DNA of 64,000 nt from Apricaphanius iberus (taxonomy: Eukaryota > Chordata > Actinopteri > Cyprinodontiformes > Aphaniidae). The stretch lies in assembly GCA_028564705.1 (NCBI GenBank), contig JAPXFQ010002095.1, positions 806,001 through 870,000 on the forward strand, read 5' to 3'. Below the pieces are notes generated by a model. It did no database searches and was not told the origin of the DNA. It saw only the letters and a list, made by a program, of their open reading frames with translations. The position numbers and the translations under genes are program-made. Positions 10,700 through 60,905 of the stretch are shown here, piece after piece (within the stretch, counting starts at the first letter, position 1; every line of letters begins with the position of its first letter).

Positions 10700-11995
10700 C
10701 ATAATTTGTTTAGCTATAAAGGTTTTACAGATGAGCTGTGTTTAATATGGGGAGATGTTTGTAAAGACAGGCAGCTAAACATTAAAAGCAATTTGAGATA
10801 TTTAGCTTTTCATCAGAGAAAAAAATGGGGCTTCATTTTTCAAAGTCATATTTGCATTTATTAAAGTCAGTTTGAAAATAAATATTTCTTTTACAAATCC
10901 GTTCTCATCTGCAAGCAGATTGACATATTACTTTGCTCTGACAAATGTTTAGTTTATTATTTTGAAGTTAAATATTTGGCTAGCTAGCAAGTTTAGCTTG
11001 GAAGCAAAAAAAATTAAGGTTAGAATAATATTTTGCTTGCTAAACAAGTATTTTGTTAGTAAACAGAATCTTTAGTAAACTAAATATTTAGCTGGGTAAC
11101 TGAATGTTAATTTGGAGCGAAACCTTTTATTTGTAAACTAAATATTTAGTTTCAAAGTAGGACATTTATAACCTAATATGTATCATGTATACAAAATACA
11201 ACTCTTGCATCCATGTTTTGTAGTCATTTATAAATGTCAGTTTGAAACTAAATATTCAGTTTACAAAATATATTTTTTACGTGGTCCACCTGTGCTTAGT
11301 GACAGGTAAGATTTGCATATTAGCTTATAATATTTAGCTCTGATATAAAGTTTTAGATTGATGACATATTAAGCTAGCAAACTGCTAAATATTTGTTTAA
11401 AGCAAAATATTTAGCTAGCTAGCAAGTTTAGCTTTAATAGAAAGAAAGATTTAGCTTGTTACCTGATTAATTTGGAGCTAAACGTTTAAAATAAAATAAA
11501 TACAAAATATGACTTCTGCATTCATGTTTTATAATAATGTATAAATGTCATAGTTTGAAACTAGTTTACAAAAACATTTTTAGGCGGTCCACCTGTTCTT
11601 ATGTCGTAGATTTGAATTTTAGCTTACAAATAAAGATTTAGTTCGAAGACAAATATTTAGCCAGCAAATCTAGCTGGCTAAATATTTGTCGAAAGCAAAA
11701 TATTATTTTGAAGCTAAATATTGTAGCTAGCTAGCACATTTAGCTTGCTAGCTAAATATTTAGTTTCAGAGCAATATCTAGGTTGCTAAACAAGTATTTT
11801 GTTGGTAAACCAAATTTTTTGTTTTAAACAAACTGAATGTTTAACTTGTAAACCAAATATTTATTGTACAAACTTAATTTTATGTTTGAAACTTTGAAAT
11901 TTACAACTGAATAAATAACATGGATACCAATTTGACTTTAAAAAATAAACCCCATTTATGTTATAAGCTAAATAACCCAAATGTTTTAAATTTTG
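10700..11995. repeat. AAATATTTAG palindromic repeat family, copy 1 (multi-unit)
   Basis: Dozens of degenerate units of about 20-25 bases built on AAATATTT(A/T)G with gctagc or tttgaaac spacers. A larger unit recurs near 10859, 11229 and 11531, each with tgtcagtttgaaa or a close variant and, in the last two, ggtccacctgt. The right end reads ataagctaaataacccaaat. Confidence 0.75.
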
Positions 11996-12381
11996 ACTGT
12001 AACTTTAAAAACGACTTCTCATACGTTTAAATCATTTTAAACGTGTTCAGCCAGTTTGCATCATGTCAGTGAGGGATGAGGAGATGATATTTATCCATTT
12101 TTCTTGTTCTAGTTTTAAAACAGTCTCCTCCAGCGCTCCAGTGAGGGGAAATACTGCAAATATTTTCCATGACTTTTAGATGTTTCTCCTTTACATAGAA
12201 TAAAATCTTAAGACTGAATGTTTGCACATAAAACAACCAAAAAAAAGTACATTTTTATAAAAAAAAAAAAAAAAAAAAGCACTCTGTACAAGAAACATAT
12301 TTACAGCACCAGCAGACTTCGTTTGAGTCACATCTGTGGAGATCCGAGGGGCTCCGCCTCCTGGAAGACTGAGTTTGAGTT

Positions 12382-12387
12382 TTTATT
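12382..12387 (-). terminator. candidate fgd4 polyadenylation signal
   Basis: AATAAA on the - strand about 200 bases beyond the fgd4 stop. It is the nearest canonical signal; use is unproven. Confidence 0.45.
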
Positions 12388-12589
12388 AATAGTGATCCGT
12401 TGGGGGAAGAAGATTCATCATCCCTCTGCTCTAGTGTTGATTGTACCAGGAACGTTAGTAATCCAGCACAGTTCTAGCGGGAGAGCATCCCGGTCACACG
12501 AGGGCAGCTTATCCAGCACTAGTGGTTCAGAGAGGGGCGTCTCTTTGACCTTCATCCATCCTGACCAGTGCCGAGCGTCCCACAGCGGT

Positions 12590-50187
<37,598 letters not shown>

Positions 50188-51006
50188 CTGAGGGACAGAG
50201 AAGCACGTCCATCAGAAACATCAAGATCACCACAGACAGGAGTGTGGACAGCAAGACACAACGTTCCCAATGCATACCACAGCACACGCTACACAGATGA
50301 TGCAGAGGGATTTCATTCACTGCAGAGGTTCTTCAACTTCAAGGGATTTATTTAATGGACTGTAAATCATAATGAATGTTCGATATGTTTTGGGGAAACC
50401 TTGACTCGCAATAAAACTTTCCTAACAGCAGTCCAGATAGTCTAGTCGTTTTTCACCTCAACAAACACCTGCAGGATCCTCATTAGTTATCAGCACAACA
50501 ATATGCATTTATCCTGGAATCCACATAAAAAGACATTATTATATCACAAAAACAGGAACAAAATACATGTAACGTGTACAAAGAATCTTAAAAACAGTAT
50601 TAATATTACACATATCTAAACAGAATGAAATAGCTCATCCACACAAAAATTGTCATCTTTAATTGCTATTCAACACGGATTTCTTTAATACATTAATTTT
50701 GTATCTGTGCCAGTCAGTAAACTGTAAAAGTAGGCAGGTTCTTTGGACAGAGATTTCTTTTTAACAATCTGGACCCATCAACCCATTCGCGGTTCAACTG
50801 TTAGCCATGATAGTCTGTTATTTATCACCTTTACATTCCCCCTAATGGATCAGCTCAGTGCAAGTCAAGCTGCTCTATTCTGGGTCAGTGGAATCTCGTT
50901 TGGAGGAAGAGGAACATACAAACACACAGTCTCAAATAAAAGAATCAGAGGAGTGAATCTATTTCAAGGCTGCAGTAGCCATAAAAAGGAGGATTTGCTG
51001 TTAAAT

Positions 51007-51334
51007 TTGGGGATGCAACGATACCACATTTGTCAAACAGATACGATACCGATACTTGGATCTGAGTACTTGCCGATACAGAGTACAAATGCCGATACGT
51101 CTACCATGCAGAAAAATGCGTTGTAGATTTTCAGGTTTAATTTTATTGTTATAATTATGGTGAATTATATCAAGATAAAACAATAAAAATTACAACAAAA
51201 CTAAAATTTTAAGTGAAAAATAAGCATTTTCTATGAAATTATTGCAGAATTTCCACATTTTAATTATCGGTTCATGGCATCAGTTAACTAAGAGATAAGA
51301 TAAGAGTACATTAGAACGGTATCGATGCATGCCA
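51007..51334. mobile_element. hAT MITE, tagggatgca family, copy 2
   Basis: Starts ttggggatgcaacgatacca and has the internal cgataccgatacttggatc pattern; the right end near ggtatcgatgcatgcc is degraded. Confidence 0.65.
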
Positions 51335-52326
51335 GGTTGAATTTGGATACAATTCTTGCAGTTATAGTTTTATTGAAACTGTAATTTGCTTATTGCTCAC
51401 TGAAGAACAATTCATGATTTGTTGGGGAAATCATTTTACAAACTATTTGTTCTCCTTTATTATTTTCTGAACTTTGCTTTAAGTGTTGTAAATATTAACG
51501 AGCAGGGATACAGCTGCATGCTGGGCTGCTTCCAGCTCATCTTTTTTCCACAGTTTTTCTTTTATATTTGCAGTCTGCATGAAATAGAATTTTTTTTTAA
51601 GAAACATGTTTATTAATGATAACTTTTATGTAGTTTTGTGAAAGAAAAGTATATTCAAAGGTCAGATTGGTTCGATACAACCAGAAAGGTTTCCACGTTT
51701 TTGTGGTTTGTAAGGTCGCCTCACTGGGAGAACGTTCTGGGTTTTTCCCTTCTAACGGTGGAGGTTCTTTTCTGTCTGGAGCTGCTGCACAGGTTCTTCT
51801 GCAGGGTCCAAAATAAAAATATTTGAGGTTGAGTTGTTCCTTTAAACTGTGAGGGCTTTCCAAGAAGACGGGCATCTTCGGAGGTGTGGTTCCTCACCGC
51901 CTCTTCAGCTGCAGCGACGTCACGCAACCAAAAACCATTTACAGGACAAAGCAGGTCTAACAAGTGGAAGCTTTCCATATAGTAAAAGAGAAATCATTAG
52001 TCTTCTCAAACGGCAGACATGCCTGAAGCCACACTGTGTAATAATATCGCATACGAACGGATGCCTGTAAATGCCAGAAACAGGAGGAGTTGCTGCTCCG
52101 TTACAGCCAGAGACGTGAATGTGATCAAGATTAGCAGACCAACACCAAATATCAGCCTGTCTGAGCAGATTATCTCACCAGTGATTAAACCAATGAGCTC
52201 AAGCAGAGAGACTTTCACCAGCTGGTCCCAGACGGACCAATGAGAACGTTTAAACGGAGCCACTGACACAGACGGCCAGTGTTTACAGGACGCTGAATCT
52301 TTCTCTCTCTGACCTCACAGAACACA

Positions 52327-52349
52327 AACACACACACACACACACACAC
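52327..52349. repeat. (CA)n microsatellite
   Basis: Eleven or so CA units. Confidence 0.9.
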
Positions 52350-52760
52350 TGTAGATGTAGTTTTGTTGAGTGGCAAGGACGGTGGCCTTATAAGGAGTTA
52401 CATTTCCACAGGCTCTGAATAGTTTCAAAATATACATTTTGTTCATTTGTGTAAAGGGGCACCTTTGTTTGTATAAGCTGGATACAGAAATCAGAGTACG
52501 GTGGATTAATCGTGGTTAAAACTAATGAAAAGCTTTAAAATAAAATTATCTTTTAATAAAGCAGCAAAATCTCCCTGAAAGTTGAAGACTGATTCATTTA
52601 TTAACATTTATTCATTGGAAGAAAAAAAATCCAACATTAGGGACTAATAATTATAATTTTTGTTATATATTTTTTTACAAATATCTGATTTCACATTCTT
52701 GGCTTTAAGTCAACATTTTGACTTTTTAATTTGACCAAATTGCCGAGGAACCTCAATAAC

Positions 52761-53087
52761 TAGGGATGCAAAAATACTGTTTAATGTAATTGTTAAAGTT
52801 AACTGATACCACGAAGCGATGCTTAATGTGGAAACTCTGCAATAAATTCACAGAAATGTTCTATTTTTCACTTGAAATTTTAGTTTTGTGGTATTTTTTT
52901 ATAAATATTTGTATCTACTTCACCATCATTTGTTGTAACAAGCAGAGAAGAAAATATCTTTCTTCAAATACGTTGCATTTTTTTCTGTGGTAAAACTACT
53001 GGTGCTGGTACTCTGTATCAGCAAAAACTCAAATCAAAGTATTGTTATCGTATCAGTTTGAAAAAAAGGGGTATTGTTGCATCCCCA
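52761..53087. mobile_element. hAT MITE, tagggatgca family, copy 3
   Basis: Starts tagggatgcaaaaatact and ends attgttgcatcccca; shares caagcagagaagaaaat with copy 1. Confidence 0.75.
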
Positions 53088-53323
53088 CCAATAACCATGA
53101 CTTCTTTCTTCCACAGGATATAAACAAGACGCTCGTTTCCCTTAGCCGCTTTTCAAAATGGATAATAGCGGAAAACATTTCATTCACCCCGAGACAAACT
53201 TGAGTTTGTCTAGATACGTTGGCTAAACTGCTAGAATAAAATCACTGCTAGTGGAAATGTAGCTATATGTAAGCGTCAGCGCAATACCTTTAAAGTTTAG
53301 TCACAGATGACAAATGAAATTCT

Positions 53324-53541
53324 ATCGCAGAGACACACAGGATGAGCAACCATGCACACACTCGGTGACTCCTCTGGACAATTTAAAGAGACCGATTCAC
53401 CTCACAGACAGTGTGAGGAAGTCAGAGTACCCAGAGAGAACCCATGCACGCACAGGAAGGACTTATAAAATCATGCAAAAGGAGCCCAAGCTGGGATTTG
53501 AACCAAGGACCTTCTTCATGCAAGGCAGCAGTGCTAAAAGC
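53324..53541 (-). mobile_element. tRNA-derived SINE, longer copy
   Basis: The - strand head reads gcactgctgccttgcatg, with ggttcaaatccc (B box) at 53504-53493, then the body tgggttctctctgggtactc. It is the same family as 19.76-19.90 kb. Confidence 0.8.
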
Positions 53542-54944
53542 TGGCAGCTCTGTGCAGAGACGCGTTTACAATAAACACAAGACACTGGGGGATTCTTGCT
53601 GAACATTATTTCCAGCAGTGGGAATTCAACTTTATTGTTATAGCACATTACACGAGAGCAGGGCAACAAAATGCTTTTTTTTCCATAAAGTCAACATTTT
53701 ATCACATTAAAGGTTAGATTTTACTTAAGTTTCCCATTTTTGTTGCCACAATAAAATCTGAATTATTTCAAAGTCATTTTACGTGTTTGTTCCCAGGATT
53801 GTTGTTCAGAGTAGGCAGAATTTACAGTTTGAACTAAACTAAAAATGGTTTTTGTTTGTTCCATTTTTAATAAAAATGCTGCAGATTTTGTTGTTTGCCC
53901 AAAACTTTCTGAACGAACACACACGCATCATGCTGCAGAAAACTACGCCACAACACGAACGAGTAGCTACTGTAAAACTCATAAAGTCTACAAAACTAAA
54001 CTGTTTCTGACGATCTCTGCATTAAACATCTATTGTTTGGTCTGTTGCATAACTACATAAAGGTTTAGGCACAACTAATAAGCATTTTTTTTCCAAGTTT
54101 GGTCCTTTATTTAGGGAAATACACGCAGACTGTGTAAACACGGAGAACATTAAGTGTCTGCTCTGTGTGGAGCGCCTCTCAGGATACAGTTTGTTTGCGA
54201 AAAAATTGTTGGTTTGGGTCAAAATGCTGCTTTAAGCCCCATATTTATTTCTCCAAACATGATCTTTATTGAGCCAACCCTGAACCAGAAAGAGGGAGAA
54301 ACAACCACAGAATCCCAGTCACAGTTTTAATTCCATACAGTCTGAGCTTAATGAAAGGCAACGGCCCGAGGAGCCGTCTGCCTGGAAACGATCCCACGCT
54401 GCGATCCGACGGCCACCGTCCTAAAATAAACGATTAATTACGAAGACGGTCTCGGACAAATTTCTCTTGATAAGGTGGTTGGCTTCCCCTCACAGCCACA
54501 TGAAGCCATCGAACATGTCGTTATAAAAATAGGGCTCAAATTGTTCCTTAAAGTCTCTGCGTGTGAACTGATCGTTACAGACGGCCTTCATCCTGGAAAA
54601 CTGCAGGAAATCTACTCCCCTCGTCCTGAGACTGGAGCTCCAGGAACTGCAAACCAGCTTCAGGCTGGACTGAAATAACTCTGCAGCCGTTCTGATATCG
54701 GCTCCAGATAAGACAAAGGTGATTTAAACAGAGATAAAGAAGTCAAAGTGTCTATGCTTGCTCTTGCACCTGCCCACTCTATATTTAGCATCTTGTAGCT
54801 GTCATTAAATTAATATCATTACTGCTGTAGTACAATACACCATAATTTGAGGTATTATTGTAATGTGAAGTAGCTATTATTGCTTCCTCATAACTGGAGA
54901 GCTTGGTGAAAGCTGCATCTCCTGGTCCCACATTTAGTCTAGCG

Positions 54945-55350
54945 TCTTATTAAAACCATCATGATTGATGAAAGTCTGCTGGAAAGATCAGATTAGACAT
55001 TTCTGCAAAAAGATGACAAAATCGATTGGAATTTTAAGTAAAATAATACATTTTGGTCAAAATTCATGCCTTGTAATATTATACAATAGTTTGATTTATC
55101 CTGACGTTACTTACGTCAGGATATGGTTTGGGGATCAACCTTTAAATCTCAACTAAGCAAAATATTTATTTTACAAAAAAAGGTTTTTAAGAATAATTAC
55201 CCATTGGTGTCGTTCTGTTTCATAAATAATATTTTGATATTAGCACACTTTTCACCTGTGCTTTTGTTTTTAAGGTTCTTTTGGACACAAATTTGCAAGA
55301 GTTGTTTTCATACTAATGCTCAAATTCACAACTATGGAGGACCAAAACTG
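54945..55350 (+). pseudogene. LINE reverse transcriptase C-terminal relic
   Basis: The + strand reads HFCKKMTKSIGILSKIIHF, LYNSLIYPDVTYVRIW in one frame, then WGSTFKSQLSKIFILQKKV in another. This fits the conserved end of fish LINE ORF2 (SKSIGIL, LYxSLIYPxxTY, VWG, LQKK). A frameshift near 55125 breaks it. Confidence 0.75.
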
Positions 55351-55693
55351 ACATAATTAAAAATAAAGCAGGAATGTATATATTAGTTTTTCCTTTTCCT
55401 CATTCATGCATTCCTTGTTTCTACATTCCTCCGTCTCCTCTTTTTACTTCATCTTATGCATTTCTGCCTCATTATGTAAATAAGGAGGGCTGTGCTTCTT
55501 GGTCCAACTCCTCTACTATTGGTCAATAAGCAGGAAGGAGCCGGATCCATGTGCAGATCGTTGCCTGCGCTTTTGGCCGTTTCAGGAGAAGTCCTTGTTT
55601 GATAGGAGGTGAAGTCTGACCAGAGATGTCTCAGAAGATTGCAGAAGAATTAATGCACGTTGCTTTCTTAGCTGAAAGTAATACAGTCAGTAG

Positions 55694-56165
55694 CTGCGTT
55701 TACATGTGCAAAATGTCTTTAATCCCATCATTGATCAGATTAGAATCCGCCACACGTTCGATCGGATTAAATCATTTTCACATGCGCAGAACTATCTGAA
55801 AAACCGAAAGCGGTCGCAGGAGAAGAAATCGGCAGACTTCTGTTGTAAACAAACATGGCTGTGTTCATTTAAAATGGAGCGGTATGATCTTCTTCTTAGC
55901 GTGCTTTTATTTTTTCTGGAAACAATTTTACATTTCCAAACCCAAACAGTATAAACTTGTTCAGGTTTGTTTCAAACCCGGCATGCTTTCATCCAGCTTC
56001 CGTCAACGCCAACATAAGGTACGTCAACGTATGAGTAACAGACATGCGCAGTAATGACCTACATTCGGAATAAGAGTTTACACGAGCAGCGATCGGATTA
56101 ACTATCGGCATAAACAACCTGTCTCAATCGGAACCACATTATGATCCGAATGAGCGTAATCGGGT
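55694..56165. mobile_element. possible MITE with tttacatg-type ends
   Basis: Starts tagctgcgtttacatgtgc and contains several aatcygattr-type repeats on both strands (cgatcggatta, aatcggaacc). The right end is uncertain. Confidence 0.4.
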
Positions 56166-56225
56166 CAGAGTAAGGAGGGAATATAAAAATTTGTAGTTTA
56201 CAAGTAAAACTTTCTCCAAGCTGAA

Positions 56226-56430
56226 ATGGGGGCAGAAGCAGGAGACAGCAGCGCTTGGGACATTTATCACCCCTCAAAGAAGACAAAGTTCGAAGTATGG
56301 ACATATTTTGGGTATTTGAAGAATACAGAGGGACAGTTGATAGAAGACAGCTATCCTGTTTGCAGAACATGCAGGAAAAAAAGTGTCTGAGAAAGGCAGC
56401 AACACTTCTAACCTCATCACACATCTGCAT
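56226..56430 (+). pseudogene. BED zinc-finger exon of a hAT element (broken)
   Basis: An ATG at 56226 opens a frame with FEVWTYFGYLKNTEGQLIED and PVCRTC, the aromatic and CxxC part of a BED finger. The SNLITHLHEY part with the His ligands follows only after a +1 frame change, at a run of seven A near 56376. BED fingers are the DNA-binding N-termini of hAT transposases. No catalytic domain follows, and inactive repeat sequence runs on to about 57290. Confidence 0.75.
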
Positions 56431-57189
56431 GAATATCAGCCTCTACTCTACAGTCAATGCAAGCTACGTTAGTGTTAGCGTTTTAGCTGAAATGCATGAT
56501 GGGAAGACTTTGGGTTGAGGGAGCATGCAGCGAGCCGCCATATAGTGCAGCCACAGCGCTCCCTGCAAGAGAATAAGCTGTGTCGCGGACACCTACATAA
56601 CAAAATGACGCTGTGCATTATGGGGCTCCATGGGGCAGATAAGAGTTGGTCACCAATGAAATAGATCGACTCTCGCCGCATTATTATGAAGTCATGAAGG
56701 ATTACTGACTGACGTTTCCCAAATCTGTGAAACTCACTGGAAGGACACAAACTGCGGATGAGATTTTCCTGATATAGAGGGTTTATTTAGTTGTCCGAAA
56801 ATATTATAACACATTTCTGGTGCTATATTTAGTACATGCAATACCCTAAAAACGACAGAAAACACATAGTTATCATGAAATATTGGAATCAACAGCAAAT
56901 ATACCTTAAAATTCTTATCATTTTCCCTGTAAGACAATGAATTTATGGGCAATTGTTTTCTTTAGATTTAGCAACAAAAAAGGTATAGACAAACTCGTAT
57001 GTATATTAATATGAACAGTAGAATAATGATAATTATTGTTTGCATGCTCAACACTTGTTCCTTTACTTTGATTTGAAAAGTGTCACTTTTGATAAGAATC
57101 TGTATTATTTTGAAATATAATAAATGCTGTTACACTTTTTCAAAATTATTTCAGTTTTTGTAGGAATATAATTGCTTTTTAAACATGTT

Positions 57190-57292
57190 AAACACCCTTT
57201 AAAAAAAATATTGCGATAATACCAAAAACGGTGATGATTTTGGTCACAATAACCGTGAGGTTACATTTTCACACCGTGACAACCGTATAAAT
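57190..57292. mobile_element. hAT-like element end
   Basis: The run attgcgataataccaaaaac, cggtgatgattttggtcaca, ataaccgtgaggttaca resembles the end of fish hAT elements carrying the BED exon at 56226. Confidence 0.45.
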
Positions 57293-58789
57293 GTCGTATT
57301 AAATATGAATTTGAATGTTGTCCTAAACTGTATCTTTTTCTTCTTTTTAAATATTCTGTTTTTCCTTTTTTTTTACTGTATGATGCTGAAGAAAGTTTTA
57401 AAATGTAATTTACAGGCAGGCTTCTACCACTTCTGTCCACATGAATTTTATCTATCTATATCTATATTTTATATACATGCTTTGTTCCCATATGTGAAAT
57501 AAAACAAACAATGGGTGACACGCCGCTGTGTTCAGTAAATTACAGGCAGGCAGCGGCCACCCTGCAGAAACACTTTGGTTCTCCATCAACCACGGAAGGA
57601 GCTCTGCTGCTACAGAAGACAGGTCCGCCTGCTGCTGTTCCTCCACAGTTCACTGGTAATCTGCTCGTTGAACGGAGATGAAGCCGTTCTGGGTGAATAA
57701 CTGAAACCTGAGCTGACCTTTGCGTCCGTTTCTGCGGCTAGCAGCTGGATGGCGACGATCACAACCAGCAGCTCCTCTGATGATGCACCACAGCCTACAG
57801 CGAGCCTGCAGCCATGTCAAAGCTCTGCAGCCGGGCTGAGATATTAGTTAGAGGCTTTAAAAAGCAGAGTATCGAACGTGGAAGTTTGCAAAGTGCAGTT
57901 TTGTTTTCACACTTATTAAAAATAGTATCCACCCCTCACACTTTTACCACATCCCTGTAAATACAATACAGCTATGGTTAAAGGGCACGATGGCAACTGT
58001 ATATCTGCGTGATAAACCATGAAAGAGGACAGGAGGAATGCATCGGTCCAACACAAACATCTATTTCTGCAACAAAAAATAAGCAATGCTTGCAAAAAAT
58101 AGTGAAGCATCCAAACTGGAGCCTAAAATAACCCGTTGAGTCTGCAGCCACTTGGTTCTGTTTATCAAACTGCTGCATGGGTTTCCATTTCAGGACTTCA
58201 GTTTTCGAAGGAACTTTAGTCAAAAGTGACGTTTGTGTTCGTATAAATCTATCTTTAAAAGGCTTTCAGAGACTGAAGCGCTGCTGGTTGGACCCTAAAG
58301 ATCATTTCCTCTTCGCAGCAGGAGTCCAGCTAGTGGCTATTGTTTTATTTTTATCTACCTGAAACAGATTTGTTCGGTTCCAGATCAGATCCTCTTTTTA
58401 TTTCTCCTGAATCTGAGGAAGTTTGCTGAGGAACCTTCAAGGGTTCTTCACCGTTTGCCTCTTGCTTACAATCTGAAATCATCTTGTTGAAAGTAATTTT
58501 ATATTATTTACTCATGTGATAAACCTTAGTTAATGTGAAAACGTATCGGACCCTTTTAAAGTAACAACGTCATGTAATTGCATTCGTACCCCTTGCAGTT
58601 TGTCCAGTTTTCTCACGTTAAAACCTGAAGACGAAGTGGAAGAGAAATTCTACCTGGTTTTAAGAACGGAGATCTGAAAAGTGCGGCATGCACCTGTATT
58701 TAGCCTGGACGAGTCGATGCTGCTTCAGGGCTCAACTTTACCAGCTGTCAACATCTGTAAACATCAGCTTTTAACCCCTGTGATTAAAG

Positions 58790-59114
58790 GTATGAATAAG
58801 TAACCATAAATAATAATATTTTTAAAAATATTTAACTTTTATTTTATTTAAAATATCTTCATCTTAATGTTGAGAATTTTTGTTTTACATTTATTTTGGA
58901 AAAAGAATAGAAATTTTTTAAAATGCATTTTGCACAATGTATGTTCTTTAAAAGACATTCTAGAAGTTGTTCTTCTGCAATGTTTCTGGGAAGGAAGGAG
59001 GAGTCATTTTGACTTGTATAAAAATATAAATGAATACGCCGCAATACATATCGTGTCACACATGCCTTAGATTATATCGCAATATAGATTTGAGGCCATA
59101 TATCGCCCAGCCCT
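58790..59114 (-). mobile_element. MITE, ggctgggcgatat family, copy C (partial)
   Basis: On the - strand it begins tagggctgggcgatatatgg and shares ctatattgcgatataatcta and the gttcttctgcaatgttt block with copy A. The far third of the family is missing. Confidence 0.75.
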
Positions 59115-60133
59115 ATTCCCATTAGAACCTACTGTAAACTGGACCAGAATCTCCTTCCTTTGCTCTCCATGATGCTGGTTGTTCTCTGAAGAACCTCTGA
59201 GACCAGAACCAGAACAGCTGGACTCTGTTCACAAAGTGAAACTGACATCCAGAAGTCAACCGGCTGGACTGGACTTAAAATAAAAATAAAAACAAAAACT
59301 CTTCTCCCTCCACTTTACAAGGTATTTTTGTAAACTATGAAGTCGAAGTGAAATACATTGAATTTAAGTTTTAACAAGAGGAAACTTGAGAAACCTTTAA
59401 GTTTATTAATAATTTGGCCAAAAACTCTACAATTCAATCCAGCAACTGCAAGAATGTTCAGTTCAAAGGTTTAAAACGTCACCATCCAAGGTTAAGAAGG
59501 TTATGAAGTTGATTTAAGGGCAGAGTTGGAGAAAACTGATGTTTTCCTTGAACTATGCAGACAGACAGGTTCATCCGCTGCCAGTTTCCCTCTCAGCAAG
59601 AACATTTTCCGTCTTCTCTGATCCCCCATCAGCTTTGTCCTCCACCTGTCCCTCCACCTTAATGTTGCCACCCTCACAACAACCATTTCCTTCTGGCAAA
59701 ATAGTTGCTGAAAGCTACGTGAGCTGGAACCAGGTGAAACAACAAAAGACACACCTGTTTGAGGAGTGCGACGGGTCCCCACCCTGCCAGCAGTCCAGAG
59801 CTTGAAACTAAGGCGTTGTGGCCCTGCAGGAATCTCAGCTACGGATTCGTCTTAACAAAAACGCCACTGCAGATGGCTTAATCACAGCTATGCTAATAAT
59901 ATTAATGTCATTTAGAACAGTAATGAATTTTTATGATAAAAAATGTGTAATTCAGTAAATGCAGCACCGCCTGTTTGCATTTGGATTGAATCATGAGATA
60001 AGACAGCAGATCGGCAGGAAACGATGTCAGATCTCTGTTTTCCTTCCAGGTAAGGAGCAGGTAGTCTGTTATAGATCAGCTGACGAAAAGAAACATAAAA
60101 CCCTCCTGAAAGGATCCCAGTGAATTCACTCAC

Positions 60134-60232
60134 CATGTGTCTGAGAAGGACAGGACAGACGGACGTAGAGCCAGACTTCACAGGGGGGACTCTGCTGTTT
60201 GCTCCCACAAGGCGACTAAGTTTAGGCTCCAT
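60134..60232 (-). CDS. fgd4: candidate fgd4 first coding exon (MEPKLSRL)
   Basis: On the - strand ATG at 60232 opens 33 codons (MEPKLSRLVGANSRVPPVKS ... VLLRHM) to a perfect donor ATG|gtgagt. It ends in phase 0, so it does not join the 50187 or 48335 exons in frame. It could join the phase-0 acceptors at 38877 or 26780, or need an unseen exon. It may instead belong to another transcript. Confidence 0.4.
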
Positions 60233-60689
60233 GCAATCTTCCCAGGGTGTGCTGCTGCTGTGAGTGAGTCAGTCCAGCAGGGAGGTTCAGACGAAAACAT
60301 TAAACTCCTCCCTCAGTCTCACTCACCCCCACCCTCCCTCAGGAAACCTTAACAAGAGCAGAAGAAACCCATCCAACACGGAGCCTGCAGCAGTTTACAA
60401 GGCGGATATAAAGCTGCTGATGGAATAACAGCTGATTCATATGAGGTGCCGTTTGTAAAGTTACACAGACAGGATTTATTCTGTATGAGACTGTTTCCGG
60501 ACTTCTTAGGGTGTTTTTAATCTTTTTTAGTTTAGTCTCATCTTGTTTTGTTTCATTTTACGTTGATAAATTGTGCAGCGCCTTATTTTTTTTGTCATTT
60601 GTTTTGAATAAAGTTTATTGTATGGTGACAAATTTGACCATTTTATTATATTTTTGATTATTATTGTAATAATTTGTTTTCCTACTAAA

Positions 60690-60905
60690 CTCTAAAACTT
60701 TCGATGGTCCACTTCTGTGTCTTAGGAAGTAAATTTGCATATTAGCTAAATATTTAGCTCTGAGTTAAATATTTACTTCAATTACCTCACCAGTTTAGCT
60801 CGCTGGCTAAATATTTAATTTGAAATGGTGACATTTACAAATTAATAAATAACATTAATGCAAATATGACTTTGAAAACCTACATTTTCCCCTCTTATGA
60901 CAGAC
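60690..60905. repeat. AAATATTTAG palindromic repeat family, copy 4 (short)
   Basis: Contains gatggtccacttctgtgtct, gctaaatatttagctctgag and the family end cccctcttatgacag. Confidence 0.7.

Larger units (their letters stand above)
7225..12381. other. intergenic region between nup205 and fgd4 3' ends
   Basis: No protein-coding gene recognised. It holds two diverged copies of a ttaggtta-rich sequence (8278-8410 and 9854-9990), a TIR element around 9.8-10.1 kb, and an AAATATTTAG repeat region at 10.7-12.0 kb. The remainder is AT-rich with short chance reading frames. Confidence 0.6.
50188..60133 (-). other. fgd4 5' region, repeat-rich, no sure exon
   Basis: Holds two MITEs of the tagggatgca family, a (CA)n tract, a SINE, LINE and hAT relics and one copy of the ggctgggcgatat MITE. 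Other stretches are AT-rich with nothing recognised. Confidence 0.5.

Noticed and set aside
57452..57646. MEEQQQADLSSVAAELLPWL frame as an fgd4 exon
   Set aside because: No clear splice sites in the needed phase and no family similarity.
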